Shown piece by piece: positions 1 to 7,747 of a stretch of DNA of 64,000 nt. A program made the position numbers and the translations under genes. The notes beneath the pieces are model-generated. The model was given only the letters and a program-made list of their open reading frames with translations, ran no database searches and had not been told where the DNA came from. Positions within the stretch are counted from its first letter, which is position 1, and every line of letters begins with the position of its first letter. Source of the stretch: an uncultured Lachnospiraceae bacterium (GTDB lineage: Bacteria > Bacillota > Clostridia > Lachnospirales > Lachnospiraceae); NCBI GenBank assembly GCA_900550235.1, contig URRQ01000004.1, forward strand, positions 1 to 64,000, read 5' to 3'.

Positions 1-923
1 AAGCATAACTCTCCCAAAGTCCGGTTCCGGCGGGGCTTATTAAAGTGCCTTTAATTCTGAATACTGCCGTTCTTGATTCATTAAAACTGGGCAGATTGGT
101 GCTTTAGGAGAAGTCATTTATATTTAAATTACATTTTGCGGAAACTCAAGACGGAAAGATGACAAGAGAAAAGTATCGGTACTTAAATCTGGAAGAAGGA
201 GATACCCTCTCGATACAAGAATTAACAGGGGAAGATTGGACAAAAAATGAAAAAATTCCATTAGAGGTTGTAAAGGTGACAGAAGAAGCACCGTTTGGTC
301 TTCCAAGTGGAATCGGTTATGGGTGTATCCGTGTCATTGTATCTGACAAGATGATGGAACAGTTTGACTATGACTATGGTGGGATGAGAATCGATGCGGA
401 AGACACGAAAAAGCTGGCAGAAGAAATAAAAAAGATCGAACAGGTAAATGGAGGAACGGTGGAATGGGATATCAATGATTTAGATGCTATTGCACGAGAA
501 AGCAAAAGCCTGATTTTGATCGTTTCCATCTTCGTATACGGCTTTATCGCGGTTATTTCCTTCATCGGAATCACCAATGTATTTAATACGATCACGACGA
601 ATATGACGCTTCGAAGCCGAGAGTTTGCCATCTTAAAATCTGTCGGTATGACGGAAAAAGAATTCCGGAAAATGATCCGATATGAAAGCCTCCTTTACGG
701 AGTCAAAGCGTTGGCACTCGGATTGCCGGCAGGCGTGTTGCTATCGTATTTGTTCCATTACTTTTTCGTAGGGATTCTGATCGTGGAATATAAATTACCT
801 TGGCGAGAAATGGGAATTGCAGTGATATTCGTGTTCTTGATTATATCTCTTACCATGCACTATGCGGTGAAAAAAAGTCAGAAACAAAATATCATAGAAA
901 CGATACGGAGTGAAAACATTTAG
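1..923 (+). pseudogene. FtsX-family ABC permease, C-terminal remnant
   Basis: The clear part (159-923, 254 residues from an internal ATG) is the C-terminal half of a MacB/FtsX-type permease: a soluble stretch to about residue 115, then three membrane helices near 117-140, 178-205 and 215-236. The REFAILKSVGM segment between the first two is typical of FtsX domains. The same frame stays open upstream to position 9 but is cut by TAG at 105-107 and TAA at 6-8. No ribosome site precedes 159. I infer a decayed 3' end of a larger permease gene; the rest lies left of the window or is lost. A short functional product from 159 is possible but unlikely. The stop codon TAG (921-923) overlaps the first palindrome of the repeat cluster. 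Confidence 0.6.
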
Positions 924-1088
924 GGACGTAGTAAAGTGCAAAAAGGGTACGTCCCAAACTTAAAAGAGGTATGTCCCAAAGTGCAAAGAGAGGTGTCCCT
1001 TTTGCAAAAAATAGTGTTAAAATATAAGTAGGGACAGAGTAAATGTTAATTGGGGACGTAGTAAATGTACAAAATACTACGTCCCCAA
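923..1088. repeat. Cluster of GGGACGT/ACGTCCC palindromes (REP-like)
   Basis: GGGACGTA at 923-930 pairs with TACGTCCC at 948-955. A perfect 14-bp inverted repeat runs 1050-1063 / 1075-1088 (TTGGGGACGTAGTA and its complement, 11-nt loop). Between them, related half sites (ATGTCCCAAA, GGTGTCCC, GGGACAGAG) lie at about 970-1040. The repeated word GTAGTAAA(G/T)GT(G)CAAA occurs in the loops. This looks like an array of REP-type palindromes of the kind mobilised by RAYT transposases; no transposase is present here. Confidence 0.55.
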
Positions 1089-1166
1089 TGTAAAATAATG
1101 TCACAGATTCTGAGCAGATACGTTTTATTAGTAAAGACAAGAGAAGTTTTGCAAGGAGAAAGGGGG

Positions 1167-1667
1167 ATGCATATGGAGCAGGAGGAATGGAAGAAGATAT
1201 ATGAGCAGTATTATAAACCGATGTTTTTGTATGCATTATCCCTTACGAACAATGTGCAGGATGCAGAGGATTTATTACAGGAAACTTTTGTAAAGGCTTT
1301 TCTTTCTTACGAAAGAACAGGAAGCTTAAAAGCTTGGCTGGTGAAAGTATTGAAAAATGAATTTATCAGTATGATGCGGAAGCGCAAACGAGAAATTCTA
1401 TCTGGGGATAACCACCCGATTTTGAATGAGAAAAGTGGAGAAGAAGGGATTCCGGAACAGTTGATTCAGGAAGAGGAGCGTAGACAACTGTTTTTGGCAA
1501 TTCAAAAGCTTCCGTTAAAGTCCAAAGAGATTTTGATTGAAAGCATCTATTTTCATTTGGATGATTAACAAATTGCGAAAGAGCATCATATAACAAGGAA
1601 AAATGTACGGAAGATTCGTTCGCGTGCCAAGCAAAAACTGCTTCAGATTATAAAGGAGGAATCGTGA
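1167..1667 (+). pseudogene. ECF sigma factor broken by a nonsense codon in region 4
   Basis: An ECF-type RNA polymerase sigma factor. Sigma region 2 is intact (YYKPMFLYALSL..., DAEDLLQETFVKAF, WLVKVLKNEF at about residues 10-70). A TAA at 1566-1568 ends translation after residue 133, at the start of the region 4 helix-turn-helix. The same frame reads on perfectly to TGA at 1665-1667, giving QIAKEHHITRKNVRKIRSRA, the expected DNA-binding helix pair. One base change would explain this. Start chosen at ATG 1167, 8 nt after AAGGAG; an upstream start at 1065 would run through the palindrome cluster. The read-through stop overlaps the anti-sigma start (TGATG), the usual coupled arrangement. Unless suppressed, the product cannot bind the -35 element. 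Confidence 0.8.
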
Positions 1668-2671
1668 TGATGGAACAGAAAGAAACGAAGATTACAGAGG
1701 AAACTTTGGATCAGGAATTGGAACTGTTGATGGATGCAATGCCGGAACAGGAAGATTTTGAGAAAAAAATCGATCGTTATATCAAGAAGAAGATTCGAAA
1801 TATTACAATCAAGACCGTCTGCTCTATTTTTATCATCATTGCAGTATTATTTTTGATGATTAGTCCGGCGATGGATCGGGCGTATCTGAATCCAAAGAAG
1901 TTAGAAAAAGATGGGACATTCCAATCCGTTTTGCGTGATTACTATGAGATAACAAGACCATATATTGAGTTGGGAACGATCAATATCGAGAAAAAGGGAT
2001 TTGCAAGATATGGGCTTGGGATTGAGGCCTTTGATGATACGGAAAAAATCAATGTTGGACTAGAAACGGTATGGGTGGACGTTGTGCTTGGAAAATATAA
2101 GAACTGGAATGATCCGAGGATGCTTCTTGTGACAAAGCTTGGAGCATTTGAGTATCCGTCTTCCAAAGAAGATATAGATAACTTGACAAAAGAATTAGAA
2201 AAATTGCCGGAATCAGCAAAAATCAGCCTTGCAATTTCGGAAAAGGAAGTACGTGATGTAGCGGAACTACGCAAGGAGAAAGTGGATTTGGATTGGATTG
2301 AAGTGTATCATCCAAATCAGCCAGAATTCCAAGGTGGCTTAAGCTTATGGAGGACACAGATTTATAATGATTCCGATGACCGGGAAAACATGACGGAAGA
2401 GGAATTGTTGAAAGTCTATATGCAAAACCTAAAAAATCTTGCAGAGCATTCGGATATATGGAGAAATCTCGGGCTTCCGTATCATTCATCTGTTTGGGCG
2501 GAAGGGGTAAAACAGATAGAGGATTGCTATGAGGATGCGAAAACATTAGAAAAGCTACAAACAAAGGCATATTATATTTCCGGTCGAAGAAATGAGATTT
2601 TAGAATATTTGCAGAAGACAAGTATTGAATCCGTGTCCGTATATGATGTAAAATCAAATATATGGGAATAG
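1667..2671 (+). CDS. Membrane anti-sigma factor (Sigma_reg_N/C type)
   Basis: The partner of the preceding ECF sigma factor. An acidic cytoplasmic N-terminus of about 45 residues, which should hold the sigma factor, is followed by one membrane helix (about residues 47-67, TVCSIFIIIAVLFLMI) and an extracytoplasmic domain of about 265 residues resembling the Sigma factor regulator C-terminal family. The ATG at 1667 sits 7 nt after AAAGGAGGA and overlaps the original sigma stop; a GTG at 1664 is the alternative. It looks intact at 334 residues although its sigma partner is truncated, so it may now have no target. The signal sensed is unknown. Confidence 0.7.
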   Translation: MMEQKETKITEETLDQELELLMDAMPEQEDFEKKIDRYIKKKIRNITIKTVCSIFIIIAVLFLMISPAMDRAYLNPKKLEKDGTFQSVLRDYYEITRPYIELGTINIEKKGFARYGLGIEAFDDTEKINVGLETVWVDVVLGKYKNWNDPRMLLVTKLGAFEYPSSKEDIDNLTKELEKLPESAKISLAISEKEVRDVAELRKEKVDLDWIEVYHPNQPEFQGGLSLWRTQIYNDSDDRENMTEEELLKVYMQNLKNLAEHSDIWRNLGLPYHSSVWAEGVKQIEDCYEDAKTLEKLQTKAYYISGRRNEILEYLQKTSIESVSVYDVKSNIWE

Positions 2672-2710
2672 TTGTTAGCATAGCAACAAGTGAAAACGGA
2701 GGTGGAACTT

Positions 2711-3652
2711 ATGCAATATGAAGGACAGATTTGCAGAGCTCCCATGGAGCGTGCGTCATTCATGCTGCCGGTTATGGTAGGTTGTTCTTACAATGGATGT
2801 AAGTTTTGCAACTTGTTTCGGCATTTGAAGTACCGTACACTTCCTTTGGAGCAGATAGAACATGAATTGAAGCGTGTGAAAGCATGTAACGGGAATCCGA
2901 AGAGAATATTTCTCGGAGACGGCAATGCCTTCGATCTTCCGATGGAACGTCTTGTCACGATTTTGGAAATGATACGTTCGTATTTCCCGAACTGTGAGAT
3001 GGTAAATATGGATGCGACAGTTACAGGGATTTTGAAGAAAACCGAGGAAGAATTACAGAAGCTTTATGAACTTGGTGCGCGGCACCTGTATCTGGGAATA
3101 GAAACCGGATTGAACGATGTTCTCGTCTTTATGAACAAAGATCATACCCTTCCCGAAGCATATGAGGCAATTGAAAAATTGCAGAAAGCAGGGCTTATCT
3201 TTGATGCGCACATTATGACAGGAGTTGCGGGAAAAGGAAGAAGTAGCGAAAATGCAGAAGCGTTGGCAAAATTTTTGTTAGAGACACATCCGGCGCATGT
3301 TGTAAACTTTTCTATGTTTATGCATAAGGAAGTCCCGCTTTATCGGGAGGTAGAACGAGGAAACTTTGTGCAGGCAGACGAATTGGAATGTCTCAAAGAA
3401 GAGAGACGATTGGTAGAACTTTTGCAAGAAAGCGACACGCCGATCTTATACGATGGGTTTCATGACTTCATTGAATTCCGTGTCAAGGGTTCTCTTCCAA
3501 GGGATGGAGAAAAAATGTTGAAAAAACTAGATGATGCCATCCAAGCATATGAGAAAAAGGAACCCATCTATAGTTTGGTATTTGGAGAATGTCCGAATTT
3601 ACAGCGGTGTGAAGATCAGGCAGATGTTTGGAATATGAACGATCATTCATAA
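2711..3652 (+). CDS. Radical SAM superfamily protein
   Basis: A 313-residue radical SAM enzyme. The 4Fe-4S binding cysteines are C25, C30 and C33 (GCSYNGCKFC), a CX4CX2C spacing, one residue wider than the classical CX3CX2C. A Gly-rich SAM segment (RIFLGDGNAF) and a YLGIETG motif follow, as in Elp3/COG1032-like enzymes. No B12-binding, TRAM or SPASM domain is seen. The start is set at ATG 2711, 6 nt after GGAGGTGG, rather than GTG 2690. It lies between two broken sigma modules and ends in its own hairpin terminator. The substrate cannot be told from the sequence. Confidence 0.75.
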   Translation: MQYEGQICRAPMERASFMLPVMVGCSYNGCKFCNLFRHLKYRTLPLEQIEHELKRVKACNGNPKRIFLGDGNAFDLPMERLVTILEMIRSYFPNCEMVNMDATVTGILKKTEEELQKLYELGARHLYLGIETGLNDVLVFMNKDHTLPEAYEAIEKLQKAGLIFDAHIMTGVAGKGRSSENAEALAKFLLETHPAHVVNFSMFMHKEVPLYREVERGNFVQADELECLKEERRLVELLQESDTPILYDGFHDFIEFRVKGSLPRDGEKMLKKLDDAIQAYEKKEPIYSLVFGECPNLQRCEDQADVWNMNDHS

Positions 3653-3674
3653 AATAAAAAATAAAGTATGAAAA

Positions 3675-3700
3675 GCGTGGGAAAAATTCCACGCATTTTG
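3675..3700 (+). terminator. Rho-independent terminator after the radical SAM gene
   Basis: GCGTGGGA (3675-3682) pairs with TTCCACGC (3687-3694) around an AAAA loop, followed by ATTTTGT. Confidence 0.7.
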
Positions 3701-3771
3701 TAACATTTCTTGAGATAAATTGTTATACAGATATAGAAGAAACATAGGTGAGAGGAAGGAGGTGTTCTGTA

Positions 3772-4050
3772 TTGGAACAAGAATTATTAAGTCAGTTATA
3801 TCGACTATATAGCCGGGAAATCTACTTGTATTTGTATTCTTTTTGTAAAAATAAGGAATTGGCAGAGGATTTGATGCAGGATACCTTTTTAAAAGCCTTG
3901 CTATCTTTGGAGGAACAGCATACAAATATGCGCGCGTGGCTTTATATGGTTGCGAGAAATCTGTATTTCAATGAGCAAAAGAGGCAGAAACGCAAAGACT
4001 CGTATCAGAAGCAGATACAGGATACTTTTGTAGATGGAGGAACAGATTGA
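3772..4050 (+). pseudogene. ECF sigma factor fragment, region 2 only
   Basis: Reads from TTG 3772, 8 nt after AAGGAGGTG, for 92 residues. Sigma region 2 is clear (YSREIYLYLYSF, AEDLMQDTFLKALL, WLYMVARNLYF). After the basic linker the frame ends in unrelated residues at TGA 4048-4050, and region 4 is absent. The next frame, overlapping by 17 nt, carries the extracellular part of an anti-sigma factor without its N-terminus. A single deletion that removed sigma region 4 plus the anti-sigma cytoplasmic and membrane parts, leaving the pieces out of frame, explains both. The breakpoint is near 4015-4060. Confidence 0.75.
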
Positions 4051-4645
4051 ACAACCAAAAGAATTACCGGATGGAAGCGTAGAGATTTCCAATATGTCGC
4101 CGGGAGGAACAACTGAAGAATGCAGGGAGACGATTGATCAGTTGGAGGAAGAGAAATACTATAAAGCTTATGTAACCTTGAATCAGATTCTTCCGTATGA
4201 AACAATGTATAAGTTTTTGAAACAATATGAAATTCGGCCGGATTGGTGTGCGATACAGTGCACAGATCAGATGCATCAGATGTATCATAAGAACATTGGA
4301 TTTTCCATATATCAAAGTGGAAACAATATAGCTTGGGATAAAGAAACATATCCATTGCTTCGGACAGTTGATGGAGAGGCTTACGATGAAATAGAAAAAA
4401 TGATGCAAACAGAAGAAGGTGCGTGCACACATTTCACAAGCATGTTACACTATATGAGTAAACAGACACGATTTTTAAAAATGTTTTATCCAGAATTGGA
4501 AGCAGAGACGTTGGAAGAAAGCGCGGAATATGTGGAGAAGAACGGTATTAAGATTTATGGAATGCTAATTACTGCAGACCGCGCAACATTGCAGAAGCTG
4601 GATGATACAGAAGAAGTATACTCAATTTATGTGTTAAAGAGATAA
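4034..4645 (+). pseudogene. Anti-sigma factor fragment, extracellular domain only
   Basis: 203 codons matching the C-terminal domain of Sigma_reg_C anti-sigma factors: ELPDGSVEISNMSPGG near the start and PDWCAIQC around residue 70. It has no membrane helix, no signal peptide and no ribosome site before ATG 4034, so it could not reach the outside of the cell. Together with the overlapping sigma fragment it is what remains of a second sigma/anti-sigma operon. It is distinct in sequence from the one at 1167-2671. Confidence 0.65.
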
Positions 4646-4661
4646 GAAGGAGGAAACAAAG

Positions 4662-4958
4662 ATGGTACATCATATCGTAATGTGGAAATTCAAATCAGAA
4701 ATAGGAGAGGCAGAAAGATCAGCTTTGAAAAAAGCGATGAAAGAACAGTTGGAAGGACTGATAGGAAAAGTGCCGGGGCTACTTTCTTTGCAATTCGTTG
4801 CAGAGCCAATTCCGTCCAGCACCCATGATATTGCACTTGTGAGTACGCTTGAAAAGGAAGAGGATATTGCGGGTTACGCAACTCATCCGGAGCATGTAAA
4901 AGTGGCAGATACCTATGTGAGACCGTTTGTAACAGAGCGTGCTTGCCTGGATTATTAA
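4662..4958 (+). CDS. Dabb (stress-responsive A/B barrel) protein
   Basis: A 98-residue protein of the Dabb family, small dimeric alpha/beta barrels. The N-terminal MVHHIVMWKFK, the central GKVPGLLSLQF and the C-terminal HPEHVKVADTYVRPFV are all conserved landmarks. The length is normal. Strong ribosome site (AAGGAGG) 8 nt before ATG. It is followed 19 nt later by a GNAT gene and is probably co-transcribed with it. The biochemical role of bacterial members of this size is mostly undefined. Confidence 0.85.
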   Translation: MVHHIVMWKFKSEIGEAERSALKKAMKEQLEGLIGKVPGLLSLQFVAEPIPSSTHDIALVSTLEKEEDIAGYATHPEHVKVADTYVRPFVTERACLDY

Positions 4959-4976
4959 AGCGGAGGAAATCTGGAA

Positions 4977-5522
4977 ATGCTAATTGAAAAAGAAATATTG
5001 GAGTTAAACGGAAAAGAGTTAGTGCTTCGGAATCCAACAAAAGAAGATGCGGCAATGCTCATCCAATATCTTAGGACGACTTGTGGAGAGACTCCCTTTT
5101 TATCGAAGGAGGAAGAAGAAGTACAGATTACGCTGGAAGAAGAACGAGAATTTATTCGACAAATGAATATTTCAGAACATAGTGTGATGATACTGGCATT
5201 TTTGAATGGGGAATTTGTTGGAAACTGTAGTTTTTCCGGAAATAATATAAAAAGACAGAAACATAGAGTTTCCATGGGGATTGCTCTTTTTCAAAAGTAT
5301 ACAGGAATGGGGATCGGAAAAATCATGATCGAAAAGTTAATGCAAACTGCGAAAGAAAAAGGATTTGAGCAGATAGAACTGGAGGTTTCGGCAGAAAATG
5401 AAAGAGCTATTCATCTGTATAAAAAATTAGGATTTCAAATATATGGAACATTTCCGGATAGTACAAAGTACAAAGATGGGACATATAGTGACACTTTTTG
5501 GATGATGAAGCGACTAAAATGA
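4977..5522 (+). CDS. GNAT family N-acetyltransferase
   Basis: 181 residues of the Gcn5-related acyltransferase fold. The acetyl-CoA pyrophosphate loop is YTGMGIGKIMIEKL (about residues 103-116), the Q/RxxGxG/A motif. EVSAENERAIHLYKKLGF near residue 140 is the usual C-terminal motif B. The N-terminus (LVLRNPTKEDA) resembles RimJ/RimL or YhhY-like members. GCGGAGGAAAT precedes the ATG. It follows the Dabb gene closely. The acceptor is unknown. Confidence 0.85.
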   Translation: MLIEKEILELNGKELVLRNPTKEDAAMLIQYLRTTCGETPFLSKEEEEVQITLEEEREFIRQMNISEHSVMILAFLNGEFVGNCSFSGNNIKRQKHRVSMGIALFQKYTGMGIGKIMIEKLMQTAKEKGFEQIELEVSAENERAIHLYKKLGFQIYGTFPDSTKYKDGTYSDTFWMMKRLK

Positions 5523-5551
5523 AAAATAATGAAAAAAAGTGAAAAAAGTAG

Positions 5552-5579
5552 TTGATTTTTTCTGATATTCTGTTATAAT
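5552..5579 (+). promoter_or_regulatory. Sigma-A promoter for the tRNA pair
   Basis: TTGATT (5552-5557), 16-bp spacer, perfect TATAAT (5574-5579), about 30 nt before tRNA-Gln. Confidence 0.6.
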
Positions 5580-5616
5580 ATCATTGTTGCGTAACGGAAG
5601 CAACATAAAATGATAA

Positions 5617-5687
5617 TGCGGAATGGTGTAATGGTAGCACAGCAGACTCTGACTCTGTTAGTAGGGGTTCAAATCCCTTTTCCGTAG
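5617..5687 (+). tRNA. tRNA-Gln (anticodon CTG)
   Basis: Full cloverleaf: acceptor TGCGGAA/TTCCGTA (one G-U pair), D-stem, anticodon stem GCAGA/TCTGT with loop CTCTGAC, giving anticodon CTG. The T-arm has loop TTCAAAT. The discriminator is G73, as usual for tRNA-Gln. CCA is not encoded. Confidence 0.93.
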
Positions 5688-5701
5688 TTTTGATTGAAAA
5701 G

Positions 5702-5775
<74 letters not shown>

Positions 5776-5784
5776 CTGTTGAAG

Positions 5785-5837
5785 AGCTTTGAGGTATGAT
5801 AGCATTTGCAATGTTATTTTATCTGAAAGCTTTTTTG
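5785..5837 (+). terminator. Probable terminator of the tRNA operon
   Basis: AGCTTT (5785-5790) pairs with AAAGCT (5826-5831), followed by six T. The loop is long (35 nt) but holds an inner GCATTTGCAATGT hairpin. Confidence 0.45.
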
Positions 5838-5854
5838 TTGTGTAAAAAAATATG

Positions 5855-5884
5855 TTGTGCGAAAATGGGAAAGTTTTGTATAAT
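5855..5884 (+). promoter_or_regulatory. Promoter of the zinc-ribbon membrane protein
   Basis: TTGTGC (5855-5860), 18-bp spacer, perfect TATAAT (5879-5884), 45 nt before the start at 5929. Confidence 0.5.
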
Positions 5885-5928
5885 GAGAATATAAACTGAA
5901 AAAAGATATTTGAAAAAGGGGTGAATCT

Positions 5929-6990
5929 ATGTTTGGGAAAAGAAAATGTAGCCTCTGCGGCGGAAAGCTGGTAGATAATAAGTGTACACTTTGTGGGTTA
6001 GACAACTCGAAATCCGATGAAAACTATAAGCAAACGGAAATAAGAGTGAATGATCCTGAGAAAAGAGAGTCTGAGCCGGAACAATTGAAGGATCATCAAG
6101 AAAAGAAAAAAAGAGACCGGAATGTACAGAATGGTCCGATTTTGGAAGAACGAGGAAAGAAATTCGGGAAGGGACTTCTTGCAATCATCGTATCGATTAT
6201 TACAGTGGTTGGTGTGGATACTTTGCTGGATCTTGCAGTAGACATAAAAGATTATATCAGTCAGTCAGTACATGAAGAAGAAAATGTGGAATTTGTTGAA
6301 GAAGAACCAGATTACAAAGAGTATATGTATGATTTTGTAACGAGAGAGTTATCGGAAGAAGGAGAGAACTATGAGGCAGAACTGGGCGCCGGACAATATA
6401 TTGTTGGAGTTCATATTCCGGAAGGAACTTATCAAGTAATAAAATCATCTGAGCAGACAGATGTTGAATATGGATATTTGATAGTGGATGATTTTGAAAA
6501 CTCTATTTATTTAGGAGAAGATTTTACGGAGCCGGGTACGGAAATTTCAGATGTCAGGTGCTATAATGGCGCGGTAATTCGCATTAGTGGGAATGAAAAA
6601 TTGCATTTTTATTCAGAAAATGCACAGATAGATTCCATGACAGGTGTGGAAAATGCGTTGACAGAAGCGGTGGAAGTCCGAGATAATTCAGTGGCCGGGG
6701 TGGATTTTCCTGCGGGAGTATATGATATTGTAGAACAAAAGAATCCGGAGCTTTATATGGATTTTACTTATGTTCTACCTGCAGCATTGACACAGGAGAT
6801 GGAAGAACAAGGATTTAGTTATCAGGAAGAGTTTTTGTGGATTACGGCAGAAGAAGAACCATATACCTATCGGAATCTTTGGCTTCCAGAAGGAACAGAA
6901 CTTACGATCAGAGAGGCAGAGGCGCTTCATTTAGAACCAAGTGCGGTTGTACCGGAAGATGAAAAAGCGTTTTGCCATCAGAATAAATAA
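5929..6990 (+). CDS. Zinc-ribbon, single-pass membrane protein of unknown function
   Basis: 353 residues. An N-terminal zinc ribbon (C7, C10, C19, C22) is followed by a charged linker, one membrane helix at about 82-104, an acidic stretch, and an extracellular part with two related beta-rich modules. The first begins at AGQYIVGVHIPEGTY (about residue 164) and the second at VAGVDFPAGVYDIVE (about 253). The pattern AG.Y.VG.DIPEG.Y recurs in Firmicute cell-surface proteins. The topology puts the zinc ribbon in the cytoplasm and the modules outside. Good ribosome site (AAAAGGGGTG). It is followed by the cis-prenyltransferase after 42 nt. No function is assigned. Confidence 0.7.
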   Translation: MFGKRKCSLCGGKLVDNKCTLCGLDNSKSDENYKQTEIRVNDPEKRESEPEQLKDHQEKKKRDRNVQNGPILEERGKKFGKGLLAIIVSIITVVGVDTLLDLAVDIKDYISQSVHEEENVEFVEEEPDYKEYMYDFVTRELSEEGENYEAELGAGQYIVGVHIPEGTYQVIKSSEQTDVEYGYLIVDDFENSIYLGEDFTEPGTEISDVRCYNGAVIRISGNEKLHFYSENAQIDSMTGVENALTEAVEVRDNSVAGVDFPAGVYDIVEQKNPELYMDFTYVLPAALTQEMEEQGFSYQEEFLWITAEEEPYTYRNLWLPEGTELTIREAEALHLEPSAVVPEDEKAFCHQNK

Positions 6991-7003
6991 TGAATAATCG
7001 GGA

Positions 7004-7032
7004 ATGCTCTCTGCAGAAGAAGGAGGGAGCAT
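7004..7032 (+). promoter_or_regulatory. Hairpin that can cover the ribosome site of the next gene
   Basis: ATGCTCTCT (7004-7012) can pair with AGGGAGCAT (7024-7032), with one G-U pair. The right arm contains most of the Shine-Dalgarno AGGAGGG (7021-7027) and touches the ATG at 7033, so folding would hide the ribosome site. Confidence 0.4.
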
Positions 7033-7674
7033 ATGAGATTGCCAAAACATATCGCAATTATTCCGGATGGTAACAGGAGATGGGCTGTGAAAAATCAGTT
7101 ACAGAAACAGGAAGGTTATGAAAGAGGTCTGGATCCGGGGCTTCGTGTTTTGCGAAAAGCAAAGGAATACAAAATTCCTGAGATTACCTATTATGGATTT
7201 ACGACAGATAATTGTAAACGCCCAAAAGTCCAGCAGGAAGCATTTCGAAAAGCTTGTGTAGACGCAGTGAAAATGATTGAAAATGAAGGGAATGTGTCTC
7301 TTCTTGTTGTTGGAGATATGTCCTCGAAGAATTTTCCAAGGGAGCTTTGTGAATATCGGCAGAGAAAAGAAATTGGGGCACCAGAGATAAAGGTTAACTT
7401 TTTGGTGAACTACGGCTGGGAATGGGATTTGGGCAAGACGGTTTTTGCTGACGAGGGAAAAAATTCAAAACGAGTTGTACATTCTAGTGATATTTCCAGG
7501 ATCGATCTGATTATTCGTTGGGGAAATATGCGAAGATTATCGGGGATGCTGCCAATCCAGTCTGTCTATGCAGACTTCTATGTGGTGGAAGAATTATGGC
7601 CGGATTATCAGGATCAGGATTTTGAGGAAGCTCTCCGTTGGTATGACAAACAAGATGTTACTTTGGGAGGATAA
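7033..7674 (+). CDS. Divergent cis-prenyltransferase (UppS-like paralogue)
   Basis: 213 residues of the undecaprenyl diphosphate synthase fold. The N-terminal IPDGNRRWA (residues 10-18) keeps the Mg-binding Asp12, and FTTDNCKRP keeps the Asn/Arg pair. The C-terminal signature is altered: the usual RTGGExRLSNF reads RWGNMRRLSGM (about 161-171), losing the conserved Glu, while WQSAYSELYF reads IQSVYADFYV and LWPDY is kept. It is also some 30 residues shorter than true UppS. The location, next to a membrane zinc-ribbon gene rather than cdsA/frr/dxr, also argues for a second enzyme with a different chain length or acceptor. It could be poorly active. Confidence 0.75.
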   Translation: MRLPKHIAIIPDGNRRWAVKNQLQKQEGYERGLDPGLRVLRKAKEYKIPEITYYGFTTDNCKRPKVQQEAFRKACVDAVKMIENEGNVSLLVVGDMSSKNFPRELCEYRQRKEIGAPEIKVNFLVNYGWEWDLGKTVFADEGKNSKRVVHSSDISRIDLIIRWGNMRRLSGMLPIQSVYADFYVVEELWPDYQDQDFEEALRWYDKQDVTLGG

Positions 7675-7677
7675 TTA

Positions 7678-7740
7678 AAAAAGATGCCTTATGGGAAATT
7701 TGCATAATATATGAAGCAAGTTCGCCGAGGGCATCTTTTT
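7678..7740. terminator. Bidirectional terminator between convergent genes
   Basis: AAAAAGATGCC (7678-7688) and GGCATCTTTTT (7730-7740) form an 11-bp stem between the cis-prenyltransferase (+) and the GNAT (-). Confidence 0.6.
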
Positions 7741-7747
7741 AGTTGAT

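Noticed and set aside
1065..1166. N-terminal extension of the ECF sigma gene starting at 1065
   Set aside because: It would translate through the 14-bp palindrome, has no ribosome site, and matches no sigma sequence; AAGGAG before 1167 fixes the start.
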